From Oscheius sp. JU75 (taxonomy: Eukaryota > Nematoda > Chromadorea > Rhabditida > Rhabditidae), in NCBI GenBank assembly GCA_037178855.1, contig JASJZC010000007.1:4650001-4714000 (forward strand): a stretch of 64,000 bases of DNA, written 5' to 3'. The position numbers were made by a program, and so were the translations under genes. Position 1 is the stretch's first letter. Each line of letters begins with the position of its first letter. The notes beneath the pieces are model-generated. The model saw only the letters and a program-made list of their open reading frames with translations. It did not search any database and was not told where the DNA came from. This document shows positions 46,950-60,216 of the stretch, piece by piece.

Positions 46950-49700
46950 TTCTCCCCTTTTGCGGTCAGGTCGACTATTTGCCTGGGTTCGGTGAGAAGC
47001 TGACTGTCACCCTTCAAGCACCGCAGCCGCTATTATACACAGCAAACATACCGAGAAAGGACGGCTCTGCCACGCGCCACACCCTTACAAAGTATCTAGA
47101 TCCGCAACATAGCTGTCTTTGTCACAGTGTAGCCCTTTTGCTGTTAATGTAATGGCCCGTGCCTAATCGAGCAGGTCTTCCTTCTGCCTAAGACCAAAAC
47201 ATGGGTCCTAGGCTATTTGAAAGTTTATCGAGAAGATTATAGTATAATCAGTGCGGTCATAGAGCAGGACCACTCGCGTGCTGTTTTTATAGTCACATTA
47301 TGTACTCAGATTGGTTTAATTAGGCGCCGAATACGTCAAGGACTCACCCTGCTAGGTAGGCAAGATTTTGGCTCTGTTGACAGACGTCAACGGCATTGGG
47401 GCCTACAGCCGAGCGACCGAGTGCGAAGTGCAGCTTGACCTGAAACATTATGATCAGAAACATTCGCCTCCTCCTAAGGCCACTAAAGGTAAGCCGCCTG
47501 TTAGAACCTGTTCGAGCAAAAGAAAACACGTCGATTTTATGACAACGACTGGTCTGGGTGTGGTTGCCGGAGGCTTTACGGAAAATTTAGCATTTCTTCG
47601 AGATGCTGTAATCGTCATCAAAACAAATTGATTGATATATGGCGGAAAAGGGGAATAGATTGAACGTGCTGGTCCGAGAGGGAAGATGGCGTTCGTAGGA
47701 ACGGGAAAAAATGATTTAAGCAGCTTTCCGTATGGACGCCTTCCGGCCCGGTATATATGTGACCACCGGACTGCGGATTACGGCAACCAGATAGCCAGAG
47801 GACAGGTGGTCGCAATACATAAGGAAACACGGGGAGATGATTGACAGATGATGCCGCTAAGATGTATGTCACGATAGTGCGCGAAATTTATAGAGTAGGA
47901 GTCGAATGGCATGCAAGGTGCTGGCTCTGTGAGTAAGACCTATTTGCTAGAGGAAAGGAAACTCAATGCCCTTGGCGTTTCCGAGGCAGAAAAAGAGAGT
48001 TCAGCGACCTTCTCGCGCGCCAGACAAGTAATTGAAATGTGATATACGAGCGCATGGTATCCTGTTTTGTGAATGTGGTTTACGACTGAAACAGAACATA
48101 GTTTATCCGGGATCGGCGATAAAGACAGTAACAAAAAACTGCAGTAGTCAGTTTTTTTTAAAAGCAAGAACTGCTTCTAATCAGTATGTTCCAGCCTTAT
48201 CAGCAGCTTGAAAGACCGGACGATCGATAAGCAAAGGAAGTTGTTGTCTACTTTTATATAATGCTAAGACTGCAAAAATCAAAAAGTTTAATTCGCTAAA
48301 GTGCCACTTACAACTATAGAGTCACCTCGCGCGCTGCTAGCTTCAAAGACCTGGGTGTTGTGCACGCCGAGCCGTGCGTATCAGATGACCATCGGTGTAC
48401 ACAACCCTTTCTCTTCTCCCAGTTCAAGATACCATATCAGTGGCTGCCATAATCGATGACAAGCCATAAACGGGGCCGGCTTTGTGCAGAGCAAGCCGGC
48501 CTTCAAGCGACCGGCTTGCATACAAAACGCTAAAATCTGAGCGAGATGAGAGTGACATGCGATTGCCTATTCGAGAGCGAGAGAATCGAAACTGTGAAAC
48601 TTAGGAGAGTACAGATTAAGGTTTGAAAGCTGACCATGTAATAGACTCGTTCGGACGAGAAGATAGATTACTTGGGACAGTTTCTGAACGAGATAACAAG
48701 GACAGCTTTTTGTTCTTCCATGGGAAGGCCGATGTGCGAACAGCCGCAGTTTGCATTTTAGCAGCCCTTGAGTGTTTGTTTTCTTTAGCCACCTGCGGAG
48801 GTCCGGAATCGTTTCCAATTTTGGAATGATCTGATAAATTAGAGGGGAAATATGGAAAATGGAACTGTTTTGAAAGCGAGAGTTATGAGGTTTTTTGTCC
48901 GCTTTCGCAGCCATTCGTCTATATGAAACTTTATATTGTGGCACAAATCACAAAAATGGAAGAAAGGCGATGGTCGTTCAATGCGAACTTCAGCTTTTTA
49001 TATGTGAGATACTGGATTCAAAAATCAATTAAAGTTTTTAAAGAGGAAAACGCGAGAAAAAGGAAGCTGGCAGGAGACAATCGACAAGATATAACTTCGA
49101 GTTTTGGAAACAGCTGAGAAGGGACAAAAACGACTGGGAGAACGCCGTAGCAACGCAGGTAGCAACATCGGGCTGTTATTTGAGGGTGTAACCACAAGAA
49201 TCATAGAAAAAGAGGTCAGCACGCAACGTTTTCGCTATGAATCTACTCTCTTTCTGCAGCACAACTTGAGGCGAGTGAGAATAGGTGCGTGAGAAAACAG
49301 TTTCCGTCAAAATCGGCTTACTGATACCTGATTGTTCATGGCGATTTGAAGTTGGCCATCAACAGGAGGAGGTGCGCACGGTCGGCGCACACTGACTGGA
49401 ATCGCGAGACGGACGGCAGCAGGGGACTAGACAGTGCGAGTGGCGAGGAGGCGCAGAGGAGCGATCTGGGAAGGGAGCAGCTAAGTTTGAGAGACAACGG
49501 ACTTTCCCAGAACGTTTAATTATACAAAAGCGATCAGCTTCAGTCGAAGTAAAGTGGCTGGACAAACGCACTTTTCTTAGGAACGGACGGCAAACTAGAA
49601 GATATGCTCTCCTACATATTGGCTCGTTTTAAAAGGTGAACAAGGTCATAATAATGGCAGAATACAATATATAAATCATTTCGAACATGATCCGCTCCCA
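46950..49700. other. No supported gene (2.75 kb), includes GC-rich hairpins
   Basis: Upstream of the WD40 gene. An open frame at 47368-47631 (+) shows no homology I recognise. The GC-rich part near 48310-48530 holds two inverted repeats, listed separately. The missing first exon of the WD40 gene is expected here. Confidence 0.45.
48357..48501. repeat. Two closely spaced inverted repeats in GC-rich DNA
   Basis: gttgtgcacgccga (48357-48370) pairs with tcggtgtacacaac (48392-48405) at 12 of 14 positions. ggccggctt (48474-48482) pairs perfectly with aagccggcc (48493-48501) around a 10-nt loop. A third ccggcttg follows. These could be regulatory or structural; no gene assigned. Confidence 0.5.
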
Positions 49701-49734
49701 CTGTTATTGTGAATTGCCAGTTTTATCTACACGA

Positions 49735-50027
49735 TGTGTCGACGAGATAGCTGCGCGAATTTATTTCCAACTGTTGGCCTTGGTGGTGGTGAACCCACTT
49801 GTGAGTAATTGGTGTTTTTAACAAGTTAGGGCGAGAAAATGATTTCGGAGAATGCAGTACATTGGATGGATGGCTATAGGCGGAGGATGTCGGGCTATCT
49901 CTATGAATATGGTAGTAAGACGACCATCATAAGCGGATCATATTGATCATGCTAATTCTATCCTCATTAAGCCAATGTCGAGTCAGCGGAAATCCGACCG
50001 AAGGCTCCCTCTTGTACTCCGTACTAA
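49735..50027 (+). CDS. Very small candidate gene, three exons
   Basis: The ATG at 49735 follows an acceptor-like gaattgccag by about 14 bases and begins MCRRDSCANLFPTVGLGGGE. An intron (gtgagt ... cag) joins in phase to LHWMDGYRRRMSGYLYEY. A second leads to ANVESAEIRPKAPSCTPY and the stop at 50027. AATAAA occurs about 20 bp later. The product would be only about 58 residues and has no recognisable family. Supported by splice sites, phase and poly(A) signal only; chance is a real alternative. Confidence 0.25.
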
Positions 50028-50726
50028 ATAGCCCAGATGGTAGCAATAAAATCCGCATTAAAACGCTTGTTTTTGTCTTCACAGTTTTGGTACAATTTCG
50101 GCACCTATTTTGTTACTCGTTCATTTCTACTCAGGGTACTCAACGTTCAAGCAATCTCGGATGGTCTATGAAAGGTTTTTTCAGAGGTAAATAAATAGCT
50201 TGAGAACTATTGACTAAGCAAGTTCTAAATGAATAAAGGCTGAAGCCTTAAGAAAGTGTGATGAGCTCCACTAGGAAGAAGAATTGTTACTGTAAACATC
50301 GTCAAAGGGTGAACCAAATAAAGTTATACACAAAACGTGGTGTTTTGTTATTGTTACAGCAGATACGTGGTAGAAGTTAACCAAGTTTGTGAAAAAAACC
50401 GAAACACTAGTACGAACAATAACTTCTTCCTTGATATTTGGTTGCAGCATAACTTTTTAACATATAAATTAGCAGATAAAATCAGTACCGGTAGATCTTT
50501 GTTCAAACTTCTATGATATTTATTAGCGGAAAAATATTACAAACTACATTCTTGTCAGCGGTAACAACCTTTTGTTAAAATATTTTGCGGGTGCGATTAG
50601 ATTGTTCTTGTTAAAAGACTAGCAAGATTTTGCTGTATATCAGATTACTCACTCCTTTCATCGCAGCAGATATAATTTGCAAAAACATCTGTTCTCTTTT
50701 TTAGTAATCAGGTCTTTCTAGTGCTC

Positions 50727-52292
50727 ATGGAGTCGCTCAATCCAACGTCCACAATTTCGACACTAGCAGTTCCAACACTTCATTTGAGCAACGAGTTTAT
50801 ATTCTATTTTGAAGGGTCATTTTTCGTGTTCTTCTGTATTACAGTACCACTTTATATCTTCTTAATATGCGTTCTGATTCGAGCACAACTGAAGAGAACT
50901 CCTGATCTTTCTACACCTTTCTTTCAAATATGTATTGCTTCAAGTATTATTGACCTTAGTAAGTGGATTTTTCAAACAATTTCGTAGGCCTTTTTTGAGC
51001 ATAAAGATCTTGATTGAATATCTTTGGACCACATACTCGTTATTATCGAGAGTGTCGATGATAACGGGCTAAGAAAAAAACGTGAACACTTGTTGCAAAA
51101 CTAGCCTGCTGTTAAAATTCCTCAATAGTTTGCTTGGCAAAACGTTTGTTAGCAATTTAATGCGTTGGTATACGCTATACTTTGTGCTTTCAACTCTCAA
51201 GAACTATGATTGTTTGAAGAACTGTAGTGCGCTGAATGTGTTGACACAAAGAAATAATGAGAACAGATGGCAGATTAATTGATTTTGCAGTGACGCTTCT
51301 GAATAACTATTTTGGAGCAGTTTTCCCAAAATGGGGACTTTGGCCTTCATTGTACTACGGAATGGGGCAGCCATTCTTGAAGGTTTACTTTTATATTGCT
51401 TGGGCAACCGGTATCTGCCAAGCCATTTCTGTTTCCATCATGGCTACAAACAGACTTTACGCCATGGTGCATCCGGAAAACTACGCGAAGGTATATCTTA
51501 GCACTATTCTTAATTTAACTCAACGTCCTAGTTTTGGCAAGCATGGAGACTCAAACTAGCGATTACAACTCAATTTGCTGTTGGAATGACTTTATCCTTG
51601 GCGAACTTTTTCACTGACACTGAACTCGCAGTTGGAGACACTGGTACAGCCCTCATACCTAGGATCACTAAGTAATATCCTTGTTTATGTGTGTGTTATC
51701 TGTTTTTTTCAGCAAGTTAGTGTCCAAAATATATTTCACTATCGGCGGCTTTTTCCTCGGATTCAATTCGCTCTACCTGATTATCGCATACGCTTACTTG
51801 TTCAAAGTGGTGCGAGGTCGCTTGCAGCATCAAGTATCGGTAGAAGGTAATCTAACTTTTATAAAAGAGCTTTTAGGTGAGTAGTTTAGCAAGGGCTGAC
51901 AAGACACGAGCCGAAGCAAAGAAACGGGAATATCGTTTGTTCCTCATGTCAACCTGCGTCGGTAATCGAAAAGAATTCCGTAAAATATGTTTATAGTTGT
52001 GGTGCAGTTATCCATTCTCGGCTTTTTTACCACCTTCATTTTTCCTTTTGCAAAGCTGACTACTGAACAGTTTTATATGTTCTACAGTGCTTTGAGGCAA
52101 GTACAAATTTCTTTGCAGAACACAATAAATTGTAGTGATTTCTACTCTGGCGTGAATGCATATCTTCTACTCGCATTCAGTGACGCTTTACGCACACATA
52201 TCAAATGTTTAATACTCGGCAAGAAGCCGGATACAATTGTGCACAGTGTTATTTCCGCAAGAACGAGGTCACACAACACAACTCCGGAATGA
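50727..52292 (+). CDS. Serpentine chemoreceptor, srg superfamily (srv-like)
   Basis: Seven-transmembrane receptor of the nematode-specific srg superfamily, probably chemosensory. The ATG at 50727 (MESLNPTSTISTLAVPTL) precedes TM1 FFVFFCITVPLYIFLICVLI and the loop RAQLKRTPDLSTPFFQICIA then SSIIDL, typical of the superfamily. A longer intron of about 330 nt leads to the second exon, with YFYIAWATGICQAISVSIMA then TNRLYAMVHPENYAK; the NR-L-x-A-x-x-P box replaces DRY. Later exons give KLAITTQFAVGMTLSLANFF, IYFTIGGFFLGFNSLYLIIA, a basic loop (KKREYRLFLMS), VVQLSILGFFTTFIFPFAKL and VNAYLLLAFSDALR. The tail ends SHNTTPE at 52292. I place it nearest srv by general look, not by alignment. It appears intact. 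Confidence 0.85.
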
Positions 52293-52572
52293 CATCGAGT
52301 GATAAAGACCTGATTAATAATATCCTGCCCAAAGATCGGGATAACGTGGATCTCTGTAGACTTGTGTTTCGGAGAAGTACTCTGCAGGAATGACGCGGGT
52401 ATGATCCCATGGAGCAAAGGCCGAAAGTGCATGAAAGTCGGGCTTCTAAAACGATAAAATTGGATCACTATCAGAATTGCTGCTACCGTAGCATTGTAAT
52501 TTGGACTATAAGACTCGTATGTCTTTGTAGTTTGATTTGCTTCTATGTGAATGTTGTAGGCGTTGAAAAGGG

Positions 52573-53715
52573 TTACGTCTGAAAATGTATTGTAGGCTCT
52601 TGATTTAGTTTGGTTTCATCTTTCCCTTCAAATCGGTACTCACTTGGAGGTAGATAAGCTAGAGGAACGTCGACCTCTCCGTGCCAAGAATCATTGATCA
52701 AAGTGTTCCAGACTGCGAGCTGTAGAAAATCACCTGAATCATCTTCTATAAGACTATGTCATTAGACTACCTCCGTTGAAGGCACTTCTTTGCTTGTTGA
52801 GAAGAAGGGCCAAGTAATGGTTCATTGGTCCCACTTCGATTTCCACGTATTGGTTTTTGCTGTTGAGAAAGAAGAACTCGACGACTTCATAATTGAACAA
52901 CTGAAAGTACATCGTATGACATCAACTGTTTTCTAACCCCTGGAACTACTCCTGCTGTGTGGTTTGGAGGAGCTGGGTTGAGATACAGAGGAGCCTGAAA
53001 GTTTTTTCAGTTTTAGTTTAGTGCCCTTCTTTCGGTGATTTAGCACCCCTAAGAAAAGTATTTCTATTCCCGTCTCGTTTGACAATGTGATAACGAGAAC
53101 TGTGGTCACACGGTCGGAAACAGAAGGGTGTGAACACAGTTCAGTGTCTGTAATCAAACATCACTTGAACACATTGCACGGTTTCGATTAGCATATATTA
53201 AATAATTGATTCAGGTATTTCTCACAAAACTGAAAACAGTTTCCCCCAAAAGAGTAAAGAAAGCTTTTTATGACTTTGACCAAAACATCCGAAACGTTCC
53301 GATGAACCTGTTTACCAAATGACGTGAAGGACAACCGAAATTTATGACCCTTCTTCAATTTATGTGTTTCGGAAGGCAACAAATATCTGTTGACCTCTGT
53401 TCGTTCAAACCTTAAACTTAATGTTGATTGCTTTATCTCGGTCGTTCCAATTCATCGTGAACGCTATTGGAGGATGAGTAATTGGTCCACCGTTGAAAGT
53501 ATAGTTGATTTGGCTCGAAAAGCCGAGCATTTGAGGCTCCGGATAAACACTCTGAATAATGAAAATAGCGCAAAGTGAAAAAGCTTACATGATATTTTTG
53601 GACAAATATGATTAAAAAGATTGTCAGAATTACCGCTGCAACAGACAGAACAGTTATTGCAAGAAAAGTCAGCCATCTTACTGTGTTCCTGAAGCATTGG
53701 TCTTTGGCTGTGAGG
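52573..53715 (-). CDS. UPF0462 (C4orf33-like) protein with N-terminal membrane segment; start unresolved
   Basis: Member of the uncharacterised UPF0462 family. Minus-strand exons join in phase. The first, near 53590-53700, is a membrane anchor with basic flank (RNTVRWLTFLAITVLSVAAV ILTIFLIIFVQKYH). Next is SVYPEPQMLGFSSQINYTFN then AFTMNWNDRDKAINIKF. A small exon follows, APLYLNPAPPNHTAGVVPG. The family core is LFNYEVVEFFFLNSKNQYVE then IEVGPMNHYLALLLNKQRSA. The last exon reads DFLQLAVWNTLINDSWHGEV, VPLAYLPPSEYRFEG and a stop at 52573. The Y-E-V-V-E-x-F-F-L-N and Y-x-E-x-E-x-x-P-x-x-x-H-L motifs are those of C4orf33. The mammalian protein is soluble, so the anchor here, with N-glycosylation-like NYT, NHT and NDS sites after it, is notable. 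The start codon exon is uncertain, possibly one at 53976. Confidence 0.75.
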
Positions 53716-54524
53716 TCGGAGGAAACTAGATCTTACCGAGAGATTTTCAGATTGTATCACAGACCTGATTCAAACAAGAAAAATGCGAACTCACCCCATA
53801 TGAAAATGAAATCAAGTGGAGAAGGAACTAGCTTTTTTGCTAGATATCAGAAAATTATATTGTTTCTGCGCGATATTGCTTCGGCATTCACTCGGCTCCG
53901 ATGCGGTAGGCGTTATAGTTTTTGCTCGGAAATTATACCTTTCTTGCTCGTGATTAGTATCATTCATTCGCGCCAGCAAGAAATGTGCTCTTGAACACGT
54001 GTACAGGGTTTGTATATGACTATTTCTATACAGCTATTTAAAAAGACCCTTCAACAGAACACCTTTTGACATTTCTTCATCCCGAGAAGACTTCGTCAGT
54101 AAACAAAACTGTCTCTTTTGATTACTCGAACCAACTATTCCGGTTTATGATTGATTTAGCGAGAATTGTCTCAATTTGTCATGGTTATCACAACAAATAC
54201 TGTTCTTTTGATTCGAATTAGTAGGAACACTGTCTGTCTCGACCAGTACTGATAACAGACAGACTGATTTTTTCATCTTTATTGCAAATTCGTAAATCAC
54301 TACTACACTAAACGACAACTGAACATTTAAAATTCGTGACATACAGGAAGTCACACAATAAACTGGCCCATTAGATTTCTTTATTATTAAAAGAGATCAT
54401 AATACCTACTCGGACTTTCGAATAATATGCAGAGAAGGTGCATAAACCCGCTAATTAAGCAAAAATTCCGTCTTCGATTATGATTTGCGAAAGAGGTGAA
54501 ACGATTAGTGTGAAGAACAGGTTA

Positions 54525-55671
54525 TTAACAAAACTGGGTGCAGTACTTCTCGCCGAGGCCTTCGGCTCCAATCCAATCAATGAAAGCACGGAGCTTAAGG
54601 GACGTTGGAGGACATCTCTTGCCAGCAGTTATTGTCAGGCGGACCAGTTGAATTTGATCAGGCTTGAAGATACAGGTAGGCTTCAAGCGGTAGACATTCA
54701 GGCGTCTCAGGCGGCGGAGCTGAGGAAGTGAGGCGCGGAATGCAATCTGAGATTGACTGATTAGTTCGATCTTGCAGAATGGTTTACCTCAACTGCATTA
54801 GGGAAAAAAGGTCCGGATGGAATACGCTGAGTTTTGGGGTTCCATTTGGGCAGCTCAAATTGGTAGACTGCATATTTCTTAGGCAGTGCAGTGCGACAGA
54901 CTGGCATTTCTCCAAGTGTGACCGGAGAAGCGTCTGTACTTCCACAAGCTGTTTGAAACTGGAACCAATGCTGGATATCGCTAGTGCATTGTGCTGCTAC
55001 AAGAAGCTCAGCCACCGAAGCATCGAGCTGGAATACGTATTGTTTGCTGTTTTATAGAATAGCTTACCGAAATAGTACGTGCATACTTTCCAAAGTATTT
55101 TACAGCTTGAACCAGCTTTTCGGCGTCTTGTGGGGTCCAGTGGGAGTGAGCCGCTAGAAGAACAGATCGCTTCTCGGTATGGACAAGGATGTTTTGTCTG
55201 TGGTGCTTGAAGAAGTCGCCTGAAGTTTTGAACTCTGTTTAGTACCTTGACTTCTCGTGACCTCAGGCCACATGATTATTATCAGCTACCATACGTACTA
55301 GCAGGCTACGTTTGATAACAAGTTTAACTAACCGTCAGAATTCTGCCCTTCCGGAATAATGTCAGTAATGTCAATACGAAGAACGTCAAGATAGAGATGA
55401 TTCTTGCACTTTTCCTCAGCCACGCGGTTGAACTGATGACTGACGGTGCGCCATTTGGCTACATCGTAGGGAGAAGAGTAGTCCAAAATCTTTGACCTGA
55501 AAGTTGATCATGAGTGAGACAGTAGCTTTTTACTTACAATACATTGTCAGGAACTTCTCGTCCCTTGTTACTTTTTCTGCGGTTGTTGCGAGCTCTGGTG
55601 CGAGTCTTGTTGTTGCTGTCCTTCTTCAGGCCAAGCTTCTCAAAAAGGTGTCGAACTTTATCAGTGAACAT
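54525..55671 (-). CDS. F-box protein
   Basis: Likely substrate adaptor of an SCF ubiquitin ligase. The ATG at 55671, one base after the acceptor tttcag, begins MFTDKVRHLFEKLGLKKDSN and a basic stretch. An F-box-like segment follows: EVPDNVLSKILDYSSPYDVA then KWRTVSHQFNRVAEEKC. Exons downstream read HLYLDVLRIDITDIIPEGQ, RSVLLAAHSHWTPQDAEKLV, LDASVAELLVAAQCTSDIQH and PSGPFFPNAVE. The last exon, LPQLRRLRRLNVYRLKPTCI to GLGEKYCTQFC, stops at 54525. The C-terminal part has leucine-rich alternation like the substrate-binding halves of nematode F-box proteins, but I cannot assign a subfamily. Exons are in phase and undamaged. It lies head-to-tail with the UPF0462 gene, about 0.8 kb upstream of it. 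Confidence 0.75.
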
Positions 55672-55679
55672 TCTGAAAG

Positions 55680-58600
55680 ATTGTTTTTGTTAAATGTATA
55701 AGTGGAGTGAGAGAAAAGGAAGAGTATGCTTTCTGGTAAACACGAAATGAATAGATAAAGAGCAGTCGCTTTGTTGACAACATCGTCATATCGAGAGGGT
55801 GGTGGTCGAATGAATAATTCACTTTGAAACAACGTAAATGTGAGTCTCAATCGCGTGACAATGGCTGTCGAAACGTTTCCTCAAGTCAGCATCAAAATGA
55901 GCGAAAGGTGACACCATGAGGGCAAGTCACACCTGCTGTGGATTGGGTTTTGGGAGGAGCCAAAAAGACAAGATGGCGTCTAGAAGGCTTTTTGCCTCTT
56001 TAAGATACACATGTGAGTAAGAGCACCCGCAGTCTGTTGTCAAAAGTGGAAGACAATTACAGATGACTCCTTTTGCAGTCGGACAAACAGGCATTGGCCT
56101 CTGCGAGAGCGTCGACGGAGGAATCTGTGGTGTCTGCTTGTACGTTCTCTGCGCACATTCCCATTTTCGGTGCTTGATTGACCATCACGATCTGGTCAAG
56201 CCATTCCGTAATGGAGAACAAATGGAATAACGTGTGTACCACTTTTGGGATATTGGTTTGGAGAGCCCTATATCAATCAAACAGCAGCTCACTAGCGCAT
56301 CGCAGAAATCATTGTTGCTCTGCTTATCGGAGGACCGATGTATATCAAGTGATAAAAACGTGGCACCACCGCCTATCATGGACAGGAGCGTCTACTTCGG
56401 GAGACTTTGTTCATTAGCAAAACACCCCCGCTTAACCTCATGCGCCACATGGGAAATATTTTCAAAATGATAGGAGAGGGCGGGAGCAACAACACCTGGA
56501 CGTCTGGTAGTCTGTGAACTGAGCCACTGAGGTCCAGTTTATTTTGCATAAACGGTGGGGGAGCATCAATCCGCTTGTGGGCGGCGTATGGTTTAAATTA
56601 TCGCTGTGTGAACACAGACTTCAACAACACTCGATTGTTTTTTGTCTGCCTTCGATCTCTGCTGATTAAGGAAGTCAGTAGCTCAGTACAGGGACAGAGC
56701 CATTTTCAATATAGGCGATAAAACGTCTATGACAAGCAACGGGTTTCAGATCGACCGAGGTTTATATTGCCGAAAAAGAGAACCAGTTGTTTTGAATACA
56801 GGCCTGCGATCAAACTTCCAAAAGCGAAGGACGAATTCCAGAAAGATGCGAACGATGGAGCGATAAGAGACATCGTAAACTTGTCCACTAACACAGAAAA
56901 AGGTTCACTGCTTGCTTGACCCATGAACGGACAGCGAGACACATAAAGAAGTCTTTTATCTTAAAAGTCTAGGTTCCCTCACTAAGTATTCAGGTGTTTC
57001 ACACGGCCAGGATCAACCGGGGTTGGTATAGTGTAGCGTTGAAAGTCACCAGCCTATGATCTTATCTGCGTCTCAAGGGAAGTGACGCAAGTGTGTTGTA
57101 ACTCCCTTTTCGCTAGAAACGCAAAATTTTCCCTAGCTATTCCGGGTGATAAGGCCTTATCTGTATTTTCGGACAGGCTTTCGGCCCGTTGGGTTGTCGC
57201 GGACAAGAAGAGCCCATACTGCGTAACGTTTGATAATGATTCATAAAAGCGGCCCATTCGCTTAGTTTATGAACACGCATTCTTGGAAAAAGGATGCCCA
57301 GGTACAATGGGCTCACAAATCACGCCATAGTAGTATCAAAATAGGGCTTGGAAGCGCGAGAAAACCGTCAAGGACAGACCGAAATAGCCTGGAGTGACGT
57401 GAAATGAGAAAACGAAACAGGATTCTGTGCGACGACGACTATTCAACAACACAGTGTGCTGCCCTGAGGGGCACCGGAAGTTGTAACAGCCACCGCTGTT
57501 GTCCGATTGCGGGGGTAATGAGGCTTTTTAGTACAAGGAGTTGTTCTTGAAGATGGCTCTAACGATGAGTAGGCACTCCTACTTCTCGCGTAAATTAGCT
57601 TTATCTAGCCATCATACGGATCAGAAGTTCAGCGTGAAGAAGTATGAAAGTGAGCATGTAAGTAGTTTAAGCAGCACAGGAGGTAATCAACGTTAGTAAG
57701 GGTACTGAGACATGTCGACAGGAAGAGGAAGTAAGGCGAGTTCTTGCTCGGAGCTAGATTATGTTTGCAACTTTTGGCATTATTCTATATAGCACTCTAC
57801 TTGCATAAGGAAGAGCAAGCGTATTTTGGCCACCTAGGAACACATATTGCTAAATACGTGTCTTTGCTAAAGTGTTGACAAAGCATGTTTATTTGTCCTT
57901 ATTGCTCCCTTTATCCTACCAACACAGGGGTCGAAAACCGCAGCGTTCCAAAAATAGTTCTCTCGGGGCTGTCTATCAATCATGTCAGTTCACTGTTAAC
58001 TGCATACAAGCACAATATTGGACTATTTCTATGTATGTGTCGGGATGTGAAAATGTAACAAAAGTTCCCAGGTGGGGAAGCTTTTAATCGCAAAACTCAA
58101 TCAAAGTGAGGCTATTACCCTCTTTTGGCATTTTACGAAGGGGCCGTAAGTAAAGCTAGAGAGAAACTTCGAATATTCTAATGCTGTATGGCTTCCAGAC
58201 AATCGAGCCGCCATTTGGGACCCCCTTGGGAGCCACGTGAGGGTGGTGCGAATGTTTTTAAAATAGAGTCCGGAAGATTAGTAGACTTTGGAAGAGTTCT
58301 CGCAAAACATCTGAGGCCCTAAAGTGTAAGGTGCGGGTGGACAAAAATCAGCTCTGTGAAGGACAGCTGTTTCCCAGGTCACCCATCCAAAAATATCAAT
58401 CGCCATCAGCTGTGTAGCTGATCATAGACTCAATGAGCTTCTGGGAATGGAAGGCATCTGTTCCACGTACGCAAGTTACCAAGGTTCGCAGAGCTCGTAA
58501 GGCTTCAAACAGAGGTAGCCGATATTTCTTAAGTTTCAAATATGGGTGCCTTGGTTCAAAAACGGCTCAATGTATGTTTCACATTGGCTATAACAATCCG

Positions 58601-60170
58601 AGAAACAATAGCTGTATTATGGACAGCAGACAAGTAAAGTCTCGGCAGCACCTGAAGGGACGACTTTAGATCCGAGGCATTAAATAGGCATGATTTGGTC
58701 TAAACTTTGACGGACGTTTACCACCTCCGCTAAGCCATGTTTAAGTATGAATTATGGCGGCTTGGCGTGGATTTCACGCTCACGATCGGCCATGTGGCTT
58801 TGGCCGTTTTGTGTAGGAGTTTTATGTGTGAGATACCAGATGAAAGAGATGCTGGTTCTTGGACTACCAACTAAAATCCTGGTATATCAGGATAGACATC
58901 AGGGATAACAAGAAGCACGAGGTGGCAGCTGGATGCATGATGAAAGTCAAAAACAGCAGCAATATAATAAAGGGGAACAAACAACGGCATCGGCTTACAG
59001 ATCGACGGCTGATTGAGAGGAGCCGTTCAAAAAGGTCAACACGGATTTCGAAACATATTGTTGTACTGGTGAGGGTGGCGGATTCTTGCGCACCACTAAT
59101 CCTGCCCAGCATTGCTAATGAACGTCTCTCTCGGGGAGCCCTACGTTAGCCTTCGTTAAATATAAATTGCGTTCACTACAAAAAGCCATAGAACCAGCAA
59201 GTCAATGCTATAATAGAAAAGTCTCTCAAAGATAGAAAAGTTTAGTTGTGGTGCGTGGTTCAAGGACAACGAGGATACGTCTCTAGAGAATAGTTTGTGC
59301 TTCGAGTCAAGCTCAGCGTATACTGACAAGCATCTAGAGCAGTTGTACTACGAAGCTCTCAAATTTAGCTATCTCAAAACATTTTACAGCTAAACCTGAT
59401 TACGTATTATGCTCCGGAAGCAATCAAGCATTTGTTTTTTGGGGTATGCGTCACGCTTGCAAAAGGTGTAACAATGCAAGCAAAAAACGTAGTCTTGCCA
59501 GAGTTAATCCAGCTCAAAAGTGAGTGAGTTCAGTTGTTCTTATAAATAGGGAGAATACTCATTCGGCGTAGAGCCATTCTACGTTTAAGTGGTAGTAGCC
59601 ATGGTCCTATGTCCCTGGAGACGCGCACGTCACTTGAAAATAAAACCTTTTGACAGAGGACGTTGCTTTCGGGGGTGGAAGGGACAATTTTGACTTCAAG
59701 AATATCCTCGTGATTGTTTCAAAATGTAAGCTTGTCTACGTGTGAGACATTAAGTACAGCGCGTTTCGTCACTTTAAAATGATTGAGCAGCGAACACAAT
59801 CAGGAGTCAAGAGACTGACACCGGTAATAGAATTGGTCAGTTCATGGCGGAAGGACTGAATTGTAAATTGCATTCCATTTTGGGCAACAGAGAACACTTC
59901 ATCATAGCAACTGTTTTGTATAATGCGTGGGATTGTAACTGTATAGTCCGAGACCAAAAAATGACTGTACAAAAATGAAAACAGGAACAGCAAGCTGCAA
60001 CAAACAACTATTTATCTAAAACCTTCCTCACCAATCCATTAGACGGTAATTCAAGCAGATCTGGTCACTGGCAAACCAGTCTCGGCTCTTTTGAATAATC
60101 AGAAGTAGTCATTCGGTGGGATATGTGATCGGGATCGCAGCGTGAAGTTGCTTCTTACAGGCTAGAAACG
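55680..60170. other. No supported gene (4.5 kb)
   Basis: Long intergenic stretch with only short, mutually unsupported frames on both strands. A short cysteine-containing frame near 56062-56229 (+) has no splice or homology support. No RNA gene, repeat array or transposon hallmark was recognised. The left end should contain the F-box gene promoter and the right end that of the collagen gene. Confidence 0.5.
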
Positions 60171-60179
60171 AAGCCGGCG

Positions 60180-60189
60180 TATATAAAAG
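60180..60189 (+). promoter_or_regulatory. TATA box of the cuticle collagen gene
   Basis: TATATAAAAG lies 28 bp before the collagen ATG at 60217. Cuticle collagen genes often have strong TATA boxes and very short leaders. Confidence 0.7.
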
Positions 60190-60216
60190 GCGGCTCTGGC
60201 GTAGCTTCTCTTCCAA

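Noticed and set aside
47368-47631. Plus-strand 87-codon frame beginning MALLTDVNGIGAYSRAT
   Set aside because: No homology, no convincing splice structure or poly(A) signal; kept as non-coding.
54480-55057. Plus-strand frames of 83 and 92 codons
   Set aside because: They are antisense shadows of the F-box gene exons.
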